A stretch of 64,000 nucleotides of DNA from SSF14 sp046331245 (lineage in GTDB: Bacteria; Actinomycetota; Acidimicrobiia; Acidimicrobiales; Microtrichaceae): the NCBI GenBank assembly GCA_046331245.1, contig JAXLRH010000007.1, forward strand, positions 1 through 64,000, written 5' to 3'. The translations under genes and the position numbers were made by a program. Under the pieces are notes generated by a model that was not told where the DNA came from, made no database searches, and worked only from the letters and a program-made list of their open reading frames with translations. Within the stretch, counting starts at the first letter, position 1. Each line of letters begins with the position of its first letter. Positions 51,548 through 59,486 of the stretch are shown piece by piece.

Positions 51548-52708
51548 ATGGCGGCATCCTCGACCTCTCGAACGGCAACCGCACTCCTGGTCTCGTTGGG
51601 CCTGATCGCGTCGGCGTGGTGGGCTCTGGTCGGCGCACCACTCGCCGGCGCTGCGCCGGCGGTCGTGAAGACGGTGCCGGCCGGGCGGCTCACGGGTCTC
51701 CGCTATCACGAGGTGCAGAAGGGCCAGACGCTCAAGTCGATCGCCGCCTTCTACGGCGTGCCGGCCGCACGGATCCGCTCGGCCAACGGGATGGTGAACG
51801 ACACCGTGTACGTCGGGGCCCGCCTGCTCCTCGACGAGCCGAATCCGGGGCGGATGACGCCGCCGCCGAGTCCGGCCGCGGCTGCGGTAGCGGGTTCCGC
51901 ACCGGGTGCGGCTGCGGGCACGGCTGCGAGCGCGGCTTCGGGCGCCACCTATACGGTCGTCGCCGGGGACACGCTCGGGAGCATCGCCAAGCGAGCCGGC
52001 ACCACCAGCGCCGCACTCGTCGCCGCCAACCACCTCACCTCTGCCAACCAGATCCGCATCGGACAGCAGCTCACGCTCCCGGGGTCGACAGCAGCTGCTG
52101 CGCCGGCCGCCGCGACCTACACGGTGGTCGCCGGGGACACGCTCGGGAGCATCGCCAAGCGCGCCGGCACCACCAGCGCAGCGCTCGCCGCCGCGAACCA
52201 TCTCACGTCCGCCAACCAGATCCGCATCGGACAGCAGCTCACCCTCGCCGGCAGTGCTCCGGGCGCGACCACCACGGGCGTCGGCAAGGGCCAGACCGGC
52301 AAGGGTGCGAGCGCGGCCCGGTCCACCGTGTGTCCGGTGAAGGGCGCGACGTTCACCTACGACTGGGGGTTCCCCCGGGCCGACGGTGCCCGCTTCCACG
52401 AGGGCATCGACATGATGGCGCCGGCGGGCACGCCGATCCTCGCCGCCGTGTCGGGCACGGTCACGTACGGATCGTCGGCGACGCCCGGCACGTTCGCCGT
52501 CCTCAAGGGCTCGAACGGGTGGCAGTACTACGCCGCGCACCTGTCCAAGACCGCCAAGGGCGGCAAGGTGAGCGCCGGCCAGGTCATCGGGTACGTCGGG
52601 AACACCGGCGATGCCAAGGGCGGCGCGCCGCACCTGCACCTCGAGATCCGGCCGCTCGACGGCAAGCCGATCAACCCGTTCCCGATCGTCGCCGCCGCCT
52701 GCCGCTAG
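51548..52708 (+). CDS. Secreted LysM-M23 peptidoglycan peptidase
   Basis: The 386-residue protein has a signal peptide (TALLVSLGLIASAWWALVGAPLAGAA), three LysM modules (YHEVQKGQTLKSIAAFYGV; YTVVAGDTLGSIAKRAG twice) and a C-terminal M23 domain with zinc ligands in HEGIDM and HLHLEIR. It should bind peptidoglycan and cut peptide cross-links outside the membrane. LysM 2 and 3 are nearly identical at DNA level with a period of 168 bp (from 51950 and 52118), a recent duplication. An Ala/Pro-rich linker precedes them. The C-terminus ends PIVAAACR. Confidence 0.92.
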   Translation: MAASSTSRTATALLVSLGLIASAWWALVGAPLAGAAPAVVKTVPAGRLTGLRYHEVQKGQTLKSIAAFYGVPAARIRSANGMVNDTVYVGARLLLDEPNPGRMTPPPSPAAAAVAGSAPGAAAGTAASAASGATYTVVAGDTLGSIAKRAGTTSAALVAANHLTSANQIRIGQQLTLPGSTAAAAPAAATYTVVAGDTLGSIAKRAGTTSAALAAANHLTSANQIRIGQQLTLAGSAPGATTTGVGKGQTGKGASAARSTVCPVKGATFTYDWGFPRADGARFHEGIDMMAPAGTPILAAVSGTVTYGSSATPGTFAVLKGSNGWQYYAAHLSKTAKGGKVSAGQVIGYVGNTGDAKGGAPHLHLEIRPLDGKPINPFPIVAAACR

Positions 52709-52756
52709 CGCACGGCCTGCCGCTCGCACGCTGCCTGCCGGCAGCCGGCCGGCCCG

Positions 52757-52797
52757 TTGACGCCCCGAGGCCGACGGCTATAGTAGAACGCGTTCTA
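52757..52797 (+). promoter_or_regulatory. Sigma-70 promoter overlapped by a KstR-like operator (Rieske gene)
   Basis: TTGACG (52757-52762), 16 bp, TATAGT (52779-52784) form the best promoter in the window. TAGAAC-GC-GTTCTA (52784-52797) is a perfect 14-bp palindrome that begins at the last base of the -10 box and covers the expected transcription start, a repressor arrangement. Confidence 0.78.
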
Positions 52798-52804
52798 TTT
52801 TTGC

Positions 52805-52837
52805 ATGGCCGACACTCCGATGGAGACACCCGTATGA
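52805..52837 (+). CDS. Possible 10-residue upstream ORF in the Rieske gene leader
   Basis: ATG at 52805 encodes MADTPMETPV and stops with a TGA that overlaps the Rieske ATG (ATGA). It lacks a clear ribosome site. If translated it could couple initiation of the oxygenase gene; it may be chance. Confidence 0.25.
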   Translation: MADTPMETPV

Positions 52838-53874
52838 CGCGTTCACCGTTCCCCATTCCGTTCGGATGGTTCCAGGTCGGTTGGCCGGCGGACGTGGCGA
52901 TCGGCGAGACGAAGCCCATCCGCTACTTCGGCAAGCACCTCGTGCTGTGGCGCGACGAGGAGGGCACCCCTCATGTGCAGGACGCGTTCTGCCCGCACCT
53001 CGGCGCACACCTCGGCCACGGCGGGAAGGTGCTCGGGTGCGAGATCGCCTGTCCGTTCCACGGCTGGCGCTTCGACGCCGACGGCGCGAACACGCTCATC
53101 CCGTACAGCAAGCGCACCAACGCCAAGGGCAAGCTGGCCACGTACCCGACGATCGAGCGCAACGGCCAGATCATGACCTGGTACCACCCGTTCGGGGAGG
53201 CTCCCCTCTGGGAGGTGCCCGAGGTGCCGGAGTTCAACGACCCCGAGCACTTCACGCCGATGATCACCCGCAAGTACGAGGTGGCCGCCCCCTGGCAGGA
53301 GCTCGCCGAGAACGGTGTCGACTCCGCTCACTTCCGCTACGTGCACAACACCGAGGAAGTGCCCGAGCTCGCCGGCTACGAGACCGAGGGCCACATCGCC
53401 CGCATGCGGTCGATCCAGAAGTTCCCGACGCCCCGGGGCGTGGTCGACGGCCACATCAACGCCGACTCGTTCGGCCCCGGCTTCTCGGTCATCCACTTCG
53501 GCGGCATCGTCGACACCATCCTCATGGGCTGCAACGTGCCCGTCGACGCGCAGACGTGCGAGATGCGCTTCAGCTTCTGCGTGCGCAAGCTCGGCGACGA
53601 CGGCTTCGACTCCACCGTCGGCGACGCGTTCGTGAGCGAGGTCGATCGCCAGGTGCGCGAGGACAAGCCGATCTGGGAGAACAAGGCGTATCTCCCCCGC
53701 CCGGCGCTCGCCGACACGGACGGCCCGTTCACGAAGTTCCGCAAGTGGGCGTCGCAGTTCTACGCCGAGGGCGTCGTCGAGACGCAGGACCTCTATCCGC
53801 CGCAGGACTCGTACCCCGCCGAGGAGCTCGGCCTCTCGGCCAGCCAGAAGTACGGCTCGGCGCCCATCGCCTAG
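52834..53874 (+). CDS. Rieske non-heme iron oxygenase, KshA-like
   Basis: The 346-residue protein has a Rieske [2Fe-2S] site (C53-P-H55 and C73-P-F-H76) and the mononuclear iron site ELAENGVDSAHFRYVH (N160, D163, H166, H171), with the later EDKPIWENK that supplies an acidic ligand in 3-ketosteroid 9-alpha-hydroxylases. KshA opens steroid ring B by hydroxylating C9. The KstR-like operator in front strengthens a steroid assignment, though DAF36-like sterol desaturases look similar. A GGAG lies 9 nt before the ATG. No KshB reductase is adjacent; the ferredoxin reductase pair at 43754-45248 could serve. Confidence 0.85.
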   Translation: MTRSPFPIPFGWFQVGWPADVAIGETKPIRYFGKHLVLWRDEEGTPHVQDAFCPHLGAHLGHGGKVLGCEIACPFHGWRFDADGANTLIPYSKRTNAKGKLATYPTIERNGQIMTWYHPFGEAPLWEVPEVPEFNDPEHFTPMITRKYEVAAPWQELAENGVDSAHFRYVHNTEEVPELAGYETEGHIARMRSIQKFPTPRGVVDGHINADSFGPGFSVIHFGGIVDTILMGCNVPVDAQTCEMRFSFCVRKLGDDGFDSTVGDAFVSEVDRQVREDKPIWENKAYLPRPALADTDGPFTKFRKWASQFYAEGVVETQDLYPPQDSYPAEELGLSASQKYGSAPIA

Positions 53875-53998
53875 GAGCAGGCGTCGCCGAGGACCAGGCA
53901 TCGCTCCGCCACACGCACACCGGGTGGGCCGTCCGGCCTGCCGAGAATCGTTCGTTCGGACCATCTGTCCCCCCGGGAAACTCCCTACCGTTCAACAG

Positions 53999-54406
53999 AT
54001 GGCAGTGCGGGGTTTTGCCCACCTGAGCGACAAGCGGGTCGCTCGGCGCGTGCCGACTCTCCGCGACGTGGCCTGGACGGTCCCCCGCCGGCGACGGCTC
54101 CGCACCGTTCCCGAGACCGGACCGGCGCGACTGGTCAACGTCTCGGTGACGGGGCTCGGCCTGATCGCACCGACCGAGAAGCTCGTCGTCCTGCGCAGCC
54201 GCGTGTCGGTGATCTGCGACGGCCACGAGTGCATGGCCGACGTGCGGCGCATCCTCGGCGACGAGGAGTCCGGGGTCGGCCCGGGCGAGTCGTACTACGC
54301 CCTCGAGCTCATCAGCCCCAGCCGTTCCTTCCTCGAGGCCGCACTCGAGCGCACCGAACTGGCCGCCCGGCGTGAGTACGAAGGTCTCTGGAACCACGCC
54401 GGTTGA
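53999..54406 (+). CDS. PilZ-like domain protein
   Basis: The 135-residue basic protein has an arginine-rich stretch (VPRRRRLRTVPETG) and NVSVTGLGLIAP, similar to the RxxxR and (D/N)xSxxG motifs of PilZ cyclic di-GMP receptors. The rest (VISVICDGHECMADVRRIL) would be the barrel. The match is partial, so cyclic di-GMP binding is likely but not sure. TACCGT ends 7 nt before the ATG. Envelope glycan genes follow. Confidence 0.6.
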   Translation: MAVRGFAHLSDKRVARRVPTLRDVAWTVPRRRRLRTVPETGPARLVNVSVTGLGLIAPTEKLVVLRSRVSVICDGHECMADVRRILGDEESGVGPGESYYALELISPSRSFLEAALERTELAARREYEGLWNHAG

Positions 54407-54515
54407 CCCGACGGAGCGAGCCGGGAAGCCGGGAGCCGCCGGTAGCCTGAGACATCCGCTTCCCGAGGAACCACGATGATGCGAGCTCTGCCCGACCCTC
54501 CCCGGTCGGTGGAAC

Positions 54516-55589
54516 GTGACTGAACGCACGCGCCAGCACGCGCTCACCGCCGTCGTTCGCTCGCCCGCGCCCCGCGCCGCGTGGCTGGAGTGCTGCGCCG
54601 CGGACGAGACGGGGATGGTGACGCAGACGCCGGCGTGGGTGGACGCCATGGTCGCCGCCGGAGGGTGGAACGACGTCAGCCGCCACTACACGCTGTCCGA
54701 CGGTCGCACCTTCGTGCTGCCACTCGTGACACGCACCCGGCGCGGGGGCGTCGGGCCCCGATACTCGATGCCGGACGCCTGGGGGTTCGGCGGACTCGTC
54801 GGAGCTGATCTCGACGCGCGTGCCGTGGCCGCCGTCCTGGCCGACCTCGCCGAGCTCCGCTCGATGTGGGTGCGAGTGCGCCCGACGCCGACCCACGCGC
54901 AGACGTGGCACGACGGCGCAGCGCTCGCCGGCGGCACGATCGAGATCGCGAAGCGGGCGCACGTCCTCGAGCTCGACGGCGCGACGCACGACGACATCTT
55001 CACCTCCCGCTTCGCCTCGTCGTGTCGGCGAGCCGTCCGGAGCGCCGAGAAGGCCGGGCTCACGGTCGAGGTCGACACCGACGGTCGCCTGGTGTCGGTC
55101 TTCTACTCGCTCTTCCAACGATCGGTCGACCGTTGGGCGACCAGCCAGCACGAGCCGAAGGCGCTGGCCCGCCTGCGCGCGGCGAGACGCGACCCGATGG
55201 AGAAGTTCGACGCCTGGGCCGGGGCCCTCGACGGCGCGTGCCGCATCCTGGTGGCCCGCCGGGGCGACGTCCCGATCGCCGCGCTGATCGTCCTCCAGGG
55301 GACGAACGCGCACATGACCCGCGGCGCGATGGACCGCGAGCTCGTCGCCAACGACCGTCCCAACGAGCTGCTCATGTGGCACGCGATCCGCGACGCCATC
55401 GACGCCGGCTGCCATTCCTTCCACATGGGCGAGTCCGGCAACTCGGAGTCGCTGGCCCGCTACAAGGAGAAGTACGGCGCGCGCCCCATCGACTACGCCG
55501 AGCATCGCATCGAGCGGGTGCCCGGCACCGCCGTCGGGGCGGCGTCGCGATCGGCGGTCAAGCGCGTGATCGGCTTCCGCGACACGTGA
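54516..55589 (+). CDS. FemAB/GNAT-like acyltransferase (BioF2-like)
   Basis: The 357-residue protein matches the FemAB-like GNAT family of exopolysaccharide loci: an N-terminal half with SMPDAWGFGGLVGADLD and a C-terminal GNAT half (ILVARRGDVPIAALIVLQGTNAHMTRGAMD, LLMWHAIRDAIDAGCHSFHMGESGNSESLARYKEKYGARPIDY). It probably transfers an acyl or aminoacyl group to an envelope glycan. The GTG start is 109 bp after the PilZ-like gene; a TAGCCT box lies at about 54443. Its stop overlaps the flippase start (GTGA). Confidence 0.82.
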   Translation: MTERTRQHALTAVVRSPAPRAAWLECCAADETGMVTQTPAWVDAMVAAGGWNDVSRHYTLSDGRTFVLPLVTRTRRGGVGPRYSMPDAWGFGGLVGADLDARAVAAVLADLAELRSMWVRVRPTPTHAQTWHDGAALAGGTIEIAKRAHVLELDGATHDDIFTSRFASSCRRAVRSAEKAGLTVEVDTDGRLVSVFYSLFQRSVDRWATSQHEPKALARLRAARRDPMEKFDAWAGALDGACRILVARRGDVPIAALIVLQGTNAHMTRGAMDRELVANDRPNELLMWHAIRDAIDAGCHSFHMGESGNSESLARYKEKYGARPIDYAEHRIERVPGTAVGAASRSAVKRVIGFRDT

Positions 55590-56905
55590 GCCCGATCACC
55601 GCTCGCGTGAGCGAACGGATCGAAGGGCTCCGGGCCGACCGCACGACCTGGAGCGGGTACGCCCTGCTGCTGAGCTCGGTGGTCACGTCGGTGCTCGGCC
55701 TCGGCTACTGGTTCGTCACGGCTCGGCTCTTCGACGCCGCCGAGCTCGGTCGGGCGACGGCCCTCGTGTCGGCGATGCTGCTCGTCACCAGCCTCGGCAC
55801 CGCCGGGTTGAAGCGCGGGCTCATCCGGTTCGTGCCCGTGGCCGGGCCGGGAACGGCGAGGTTCGTGCGCCACGTGTACGCCGTCGGGCTGGCCGCGACG
55901 CTCGTGCTCGTCGGCGTGTTCCTGACGGGGATCGGCGGTTGGTCGGACGGCATCCCGATGTTCCGGTCCGGGGTGGGCGGCATCGGGCTGTTCGCCGCGT
56001 CCGCAGCGATCTGGGGGGTGTTCGCGCTGCAGGATCCGGTACTGATCGGCGCCGGTCGGAGCACGGTCGTTCCCGCCGAGAACACGGCGTTCTCGGTCGG
56101 CAAGATCGTCGTGGTGCTCGTGGGTTCGGCGTTCCTCGGCGCCGAGCTGAGCGTGCTGCTGTCCTGGGTCGTGCCGGCGTTCGCCGCGACCGTGTGGGTG
56201 AACTGGCTGCTGTTCCGCCGCCGGTTCCCCGAGATGGCGGCCACGCCCGCCACCGAGCGGCTCACGGTCGTCGGCGTCGTGCGGTTCGCCGGCGGCGAGT
56301 ACGTGGCGGCGCTGGCGTGGCTCGGCGCCGTGTACCTCACGCCGCTCATCGTGCTCGACCGCGCCGGCGCCACGGCCAACGCCCACTTCTACATCGCGTT
56401 CCAGATCGGGTACGCCCTCTTCCTCGTCAGCAGCAACATCACCGACGCGCTGGTGGCCCACTCGGCCGAGGCGCCCCACGAGCTGTGGAATCGGACGCGA
56501 ACCGTGTGTCGCCACCTCACGTTGCTGCTCGTGCCCGCCGTCGGACTGACGCTCGTCGCGGCGCCGTGGATCATGGGCGTGTTCGGTGACGGCTACCGCG
56601 ACGGCGGCAGCGGCACGCTGCGCCTGCTGGCGCTGGCGGCCGTGCCCAACACGATCACCACCGTGATGATCGCGATCGCCCACGCGCGTCGCGAGATCTG
56701 GCTCGTCGTGGTCACGCAGGTGACGATGGCGGCCGCGACGGTGATCGCGGAGCTGGCGCTCGTCGGCGCGCACGGCATCGACGGCGTGGCGACCGGCTGG
56801 GTGATCGCGCAGACGATCGCCGCGGTCGTGGCCGTCGCACTCACGTTCCGGCCGGGCCGAGGTGGCCCGGACCGAGGTGGTCCGGGTCGAGGTGGCCCGA
56901 CGTAG
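55586..56905 (+). CDS. Polysaccharide flippase-type MOP transporter (Wzx-like)
   Basis: The 439-residue protein has about 12 membrane segments and the MOP/PST start SGYALLLSSVVTSVLGLGYWFVTARLFDAAELGRATALVSAM, then LGTAGLKRGLIRFVP. It should move lipid-linked oligosaccharide across the membrane. A GTG start overlaps the FemAB stop. The C-terminal tail is three tandem pentapeptides (GRGGP/DRGGP/GRGGP) from a 15-bp DNA repeat. Confidence 0.9.
   Translation: MSPITARVSERIEGLRADRTTWSGYALLLSSVVTSVLGLGYWFVTARLFDAAELGRATALVSAMLLVTSLGTAGLKRGLIRFVPVAGPGTARFVRHVYAVGLAATLVLVGVFLTGIGGWSDGIPMFRSGVGGIGLFAASAAIWGVFALQDPVLIGAGRSTVVPAENTAFSVGKIVVVLVGSAFLGAELSVLLSWVVPAFAATVWVNWLLFRRRFPEMAATPATERLTVVGVVRFAGGEYVAALAWLGAVYLTPLIVLDRAGATANAHFYIAFQIGYALFLVSSNITDALVAHSAEAPHELWNRTRTVCRHLTLLLVPAVGLTLVAAPWIMGVFGDGYRDGGSGTLRLLALAAVPNTITTVMIAIAHARREIWLVVVTQVTMAAATVIAELALVGAHGIDGVATGWVIAQTIAAVVAVALTFRPGRGGPDRGGPGRGGPT
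56857..56901 (+). repeat. Three tandem 15-bp repeats at the 3' end of the flippase gene
   Basis: Units CCGAGGTGGYCCGGR start at 56857, 56872 and 56887 and stop just before the TAG. The complement (GGCCACCTCGG) also occurs in the last unit of the repeat block at 32112. Confidence 0.8.
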
Positions 56906-57010
56906 GCCGAACGGCCACTTCATGCGCTGAGATCTCGACACCCTTCGCGTCGTTACGTACGATTGTTCACGGAGCCGCCCGACGAGGGCGGGCGAGTGCG
57001 TAGGGACGAC

Positions 57011-59422
57011 ATGGCGGCACATCGGGCGAACGGCTCACAGATCCCGAGGCGACGGCGCGCCACCCTGGCCGCGCTCGTGGCCGTGCTCGCGGTGCCGGTG
57101 ACGTCGATCGCGGTGCTCGCCGGCAGTCAGGCCGAGGCCGCGAACGCCGAGATCACCACCCGTGGCGCCGTGTCGGCAACGGGCTCGTCCACGAGGAACC
57201 TCACCGTCGGGGTCCCGGCCGGGGCACAGGCCGGCGACCTGCTCGTCGCGTCGTGGTCCGTGGGCGCTGCCGGCCTCAGGAACCAGCCGGGGCTCGGAGC
57301 GCCCTCGGGCTGGACGCTCGACTCGCGCACCAACCGCGACAAGCTCGCCGCGCTCGCCGTGTACCACCACGTGCTGGCGCCCGGTGAGTCGCAGTTCACG
57401 TTCACGTCGGACACCAACGTGAGCGCCGTGCTGGAGATCGCCGCGTTTGGCGGTGTCGACGCCGCCGATCCGATCGACGCCGTGGCCGGGCGGTCCGCCG
57501 GCAAGGGCTCCTCGATCGCAACGCCGTCCGTGAACACGTCGACCACGGGAGCGCGACTGCTCGCGATGTTCTCGGGCTTCAAGAAGGACCGCACCGCGTC
57601 GTGGTCCACGCCGGGCGGCATGGCCGAGCTCGCCGACGCGTCGGCGAGCGGAACGCCGGCAGCAATGTTCGGCGCCGTGCAGGCGTCGGCCGGGTCGACC
57701 GGCTCACGTTCCTCGTCGGCGTCGACGTCCCAGGATGCGCTGGTGGCCACGCTCGTCGCGCTGCGGCCCGCCGTCGACGGCACCACGACCACGGCCGGCC
57801 CGACCACCACCGGGCCGACGACCACCGGGCCCACGACGACGGTGCCGCAGAACGGCGCCACGCCGCTGATCGTCGACACCGACATCTTCAGCAGCGCCGA
57901 CGACGTCGGGGCGATGGCCACGGCGTTCGGCCTGCAGCTGCGTGGCGAGGCCCGCGTGATCGCGGTGACGCTGAACACCCGCCTGAGTCGACCGGCCGTG
58001 GCGACCAACGCGTGGAGGTGCACCGCAGCGGTGAACCAGTTCTACGGGTCGGGCTCGGTGCCGATCGGCACGCACCGCCCCGACAACGGCACCGACGTGA
58101 ACGTCGACGACTTCCTCACGCCGTGCTCGCGCCTCGCCGTCGGCACCCCCCAGCCCGACACCGCCCTCAACGTGCTGCGCCGGGCACTGGCGGGCCAGGC
58201 GGACGGCACGGTGAGCATCGCGTCCATCGGCTACCTCCAGAACCTCGCGGCGCTGCTCGACTCCCCCGGTGACGCGATCAGCCCGCTGAGCGGCCGCGAC
58301 CTCGTCGCCCGCAAGGTGCGCACGCTCGTCATCATGGGCGGCGGCTACCCGTCGCGCACCAGCGAGAACAACCTCGCCGGCGATCCGGCCTCCGCCCAGC
58401 GCGTCGCATCGGCGTGGCCCACGAAGGTGGTGTGGAGCGGCTACGAGGTGGGCGACCTCGTCCACAACGGGTCGACGATCTCGAGCGTCCACCCGTCGAA
58501 CTCGCCGGTGCGGGTCTCCTACGAGGCGTTCGTCGGCCCGCGCAATTGGTACTACTCCGACGACCTCACCGCCGTGTACCACGCGATCCGGCCGTCGGAT
58601 CCGCTGCTCACCGAGCGCGGCCCCGGGACGAACTACGTCGACAGCAACGGCGGCAACCGCTTCGTGCTGGGCGCCGGCAACCAGTACTACCTGGTGCTGG
58701 GCAGCGCGACGGGGTTGAGCAACGCGATCGAGCAGCTCATCGACACGCTCCCCGGGTCGACGCCGACCACCACCACGACGCCGACCACCACGATCCCGGT
58801 CACCACGACGACGCCCGTCACCACCACGACCGTGCCCGCCGGCAGCGGTCCGAACGACTCGTTCGACACCAACACGATCAACCCGGCGCTGTGGGCGACG
58901 GACACCTCGGGCGGTTCGACGATCGTCGCCGCCAACCAGGCCCTCGACATCCGCCATCCCGCCGGATCGTGGACGAGCGGCGCCATCACCACCGTCTCGC
59001 CCCACGACCAGACCGGCCGCTCGCTGCAGGTCCAGCTCGTCCGGGCCGCCAACAACGGCCTCGGGGGCAGCACGTACGGCGAGACGTCGGTGTTCCTCTG
59101 GATCGACGACACGCACTACGCGGAGTTCTTCGTCGCCGGGTCGAGCCTGACCGCCTGGGTGCGCAACGGGGCGGGCGAGACCAACCTCACGCCGTCGTGG
59201 CCGCGCTACTCGGCCGCCACGATGCAGTGGCTCCGGTTCCGTGAGTCCGGCGGCACCCTGTACTGGGAGTACGCCTCGGGCACGACGGCGCCGGGCGCCT
59301 GGACGACGCTCGCCGCCACGCCGGTGCCGTTCCCGATGTCGGCCGTGCGCCTGCGCCTCGCCGCCGGGTCGAACGCGTCGGCGACCGACGCCGCCACGTT
59401 CGACCGGATCTCGACCAGCTGA
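57011..59422 (+). CDS. Secreted multidomain protein with nucleoside hydrolase-like domain
   Basis: The 803-residue protein has an Arg-rich N-terminus and signal peptide (ATLAALVAVLAVPVTSIAVLAG), a beta-sandwich domain of about 210 residues (RNLTVGVPAGAQAGDLLVASW), a Thr/Pro linker (TTTAGPTTTGPTTT), an inosine-uridine nucleoside hydrolase-like domain (PLIVDTDIFSSADDVGAMATAF, VRTLVIMGGGYPS, KVVWSGYEVGD), a second Thr/Pro linker and a C-terminal LamG-like beta domain (FDTNTINPALWATDTSGG). The calcium motif of true hydrolases (DTDxGxDD) is altered to DTDIFSSADD, keeping the key Asp residues with a two-residue insertion. It may act on nucleosides or a related glycoside outside the cell. The start at 57011 has AGGGA upstream. 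Confidence 0.85.
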   Translation: MAAHRANGSQIPRRRRATLAALVAVLAVPVTSIAVLAGSQAEAANAEITTRGAVSATGSSTRNLTVGVPAGAQAGDLLVASWSVGAAGLRNQPGLGAPSGWTLDSRTNRDKLAALAVYHHVLAPGESQFTFTSDTNVSAVLEIAAFGGVDAADPIDAVAGRSAGKGSSIATPSVNTSTTGARLLAMFSGFKKDRTASWSTPGGMAELADASASGTPAAMFGAVQASAGSTGSRSSSASTSQDALVATLVALRPAVDGTTTTAGPTTTGPTTTGPTTTVPQNGATPLIVDTDIFSSADDVGAMATAFGLQLRGEARVIAVTLNTRLSRPAVATNAWRCTAAVNQFYGSGSVPIGTHRPDNGTDVNVDDFLTPCSRLAVGTPQPDTALNVLRRALAGQADGTVSIASIGYLQNLAALLDSPGDAISPLSGRDLVARKVRTLVIMGGGYPSRTSENNLAGDPASAQRVASAWPTKVVWSGYEVGDLVHNGSTISSVHPSNSPVRVSYEAFVGPRNWYYSDDLTAVYHAIRPSDPLLTERGPGTNYVDSNGGNRFVLGAGNQYYLVLGSATGLSNAIEQLIDTLPGSTPTTTTTPTTTIPVTTTTPVTTTTVPAGSGPNDSFDTNTINPALWATDTSGGSTIVAANQALDIRHPAGSWTSGAITTVSPHDQTGRSLQVQLVRAANNGLGGSTYGETSVFLWIDDTHYAEFFVAGSSLTAWVRNGAGETNLTPSWPRYSAATMQWLRFRESGGTLYWEYASGTTAPGAWTTLAATPVPFPMSAVRLRLAAGSNASATDAATFDRISTS

Positions 59423-59486
59423 GATCTCGACCAGCTGAGATCTCAACCAGCTGCGATCTCGACCAGCGGAGATCTCAACCAGCGGA
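59407..59486. repeat. Five tandem 16-bp repeats bridging two convergent stop codons
   Basis: Units GATCTCRACCAGCKGM start at 59407, 59423, 59439, 59455 and 59471. The stop of the nucleoside hydrolase-like gene lies in unit 1 (59420-59422) and the stop of the glycosyltransferase gene lies in unit 5 (59475-59477). Confidence 0.9.
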
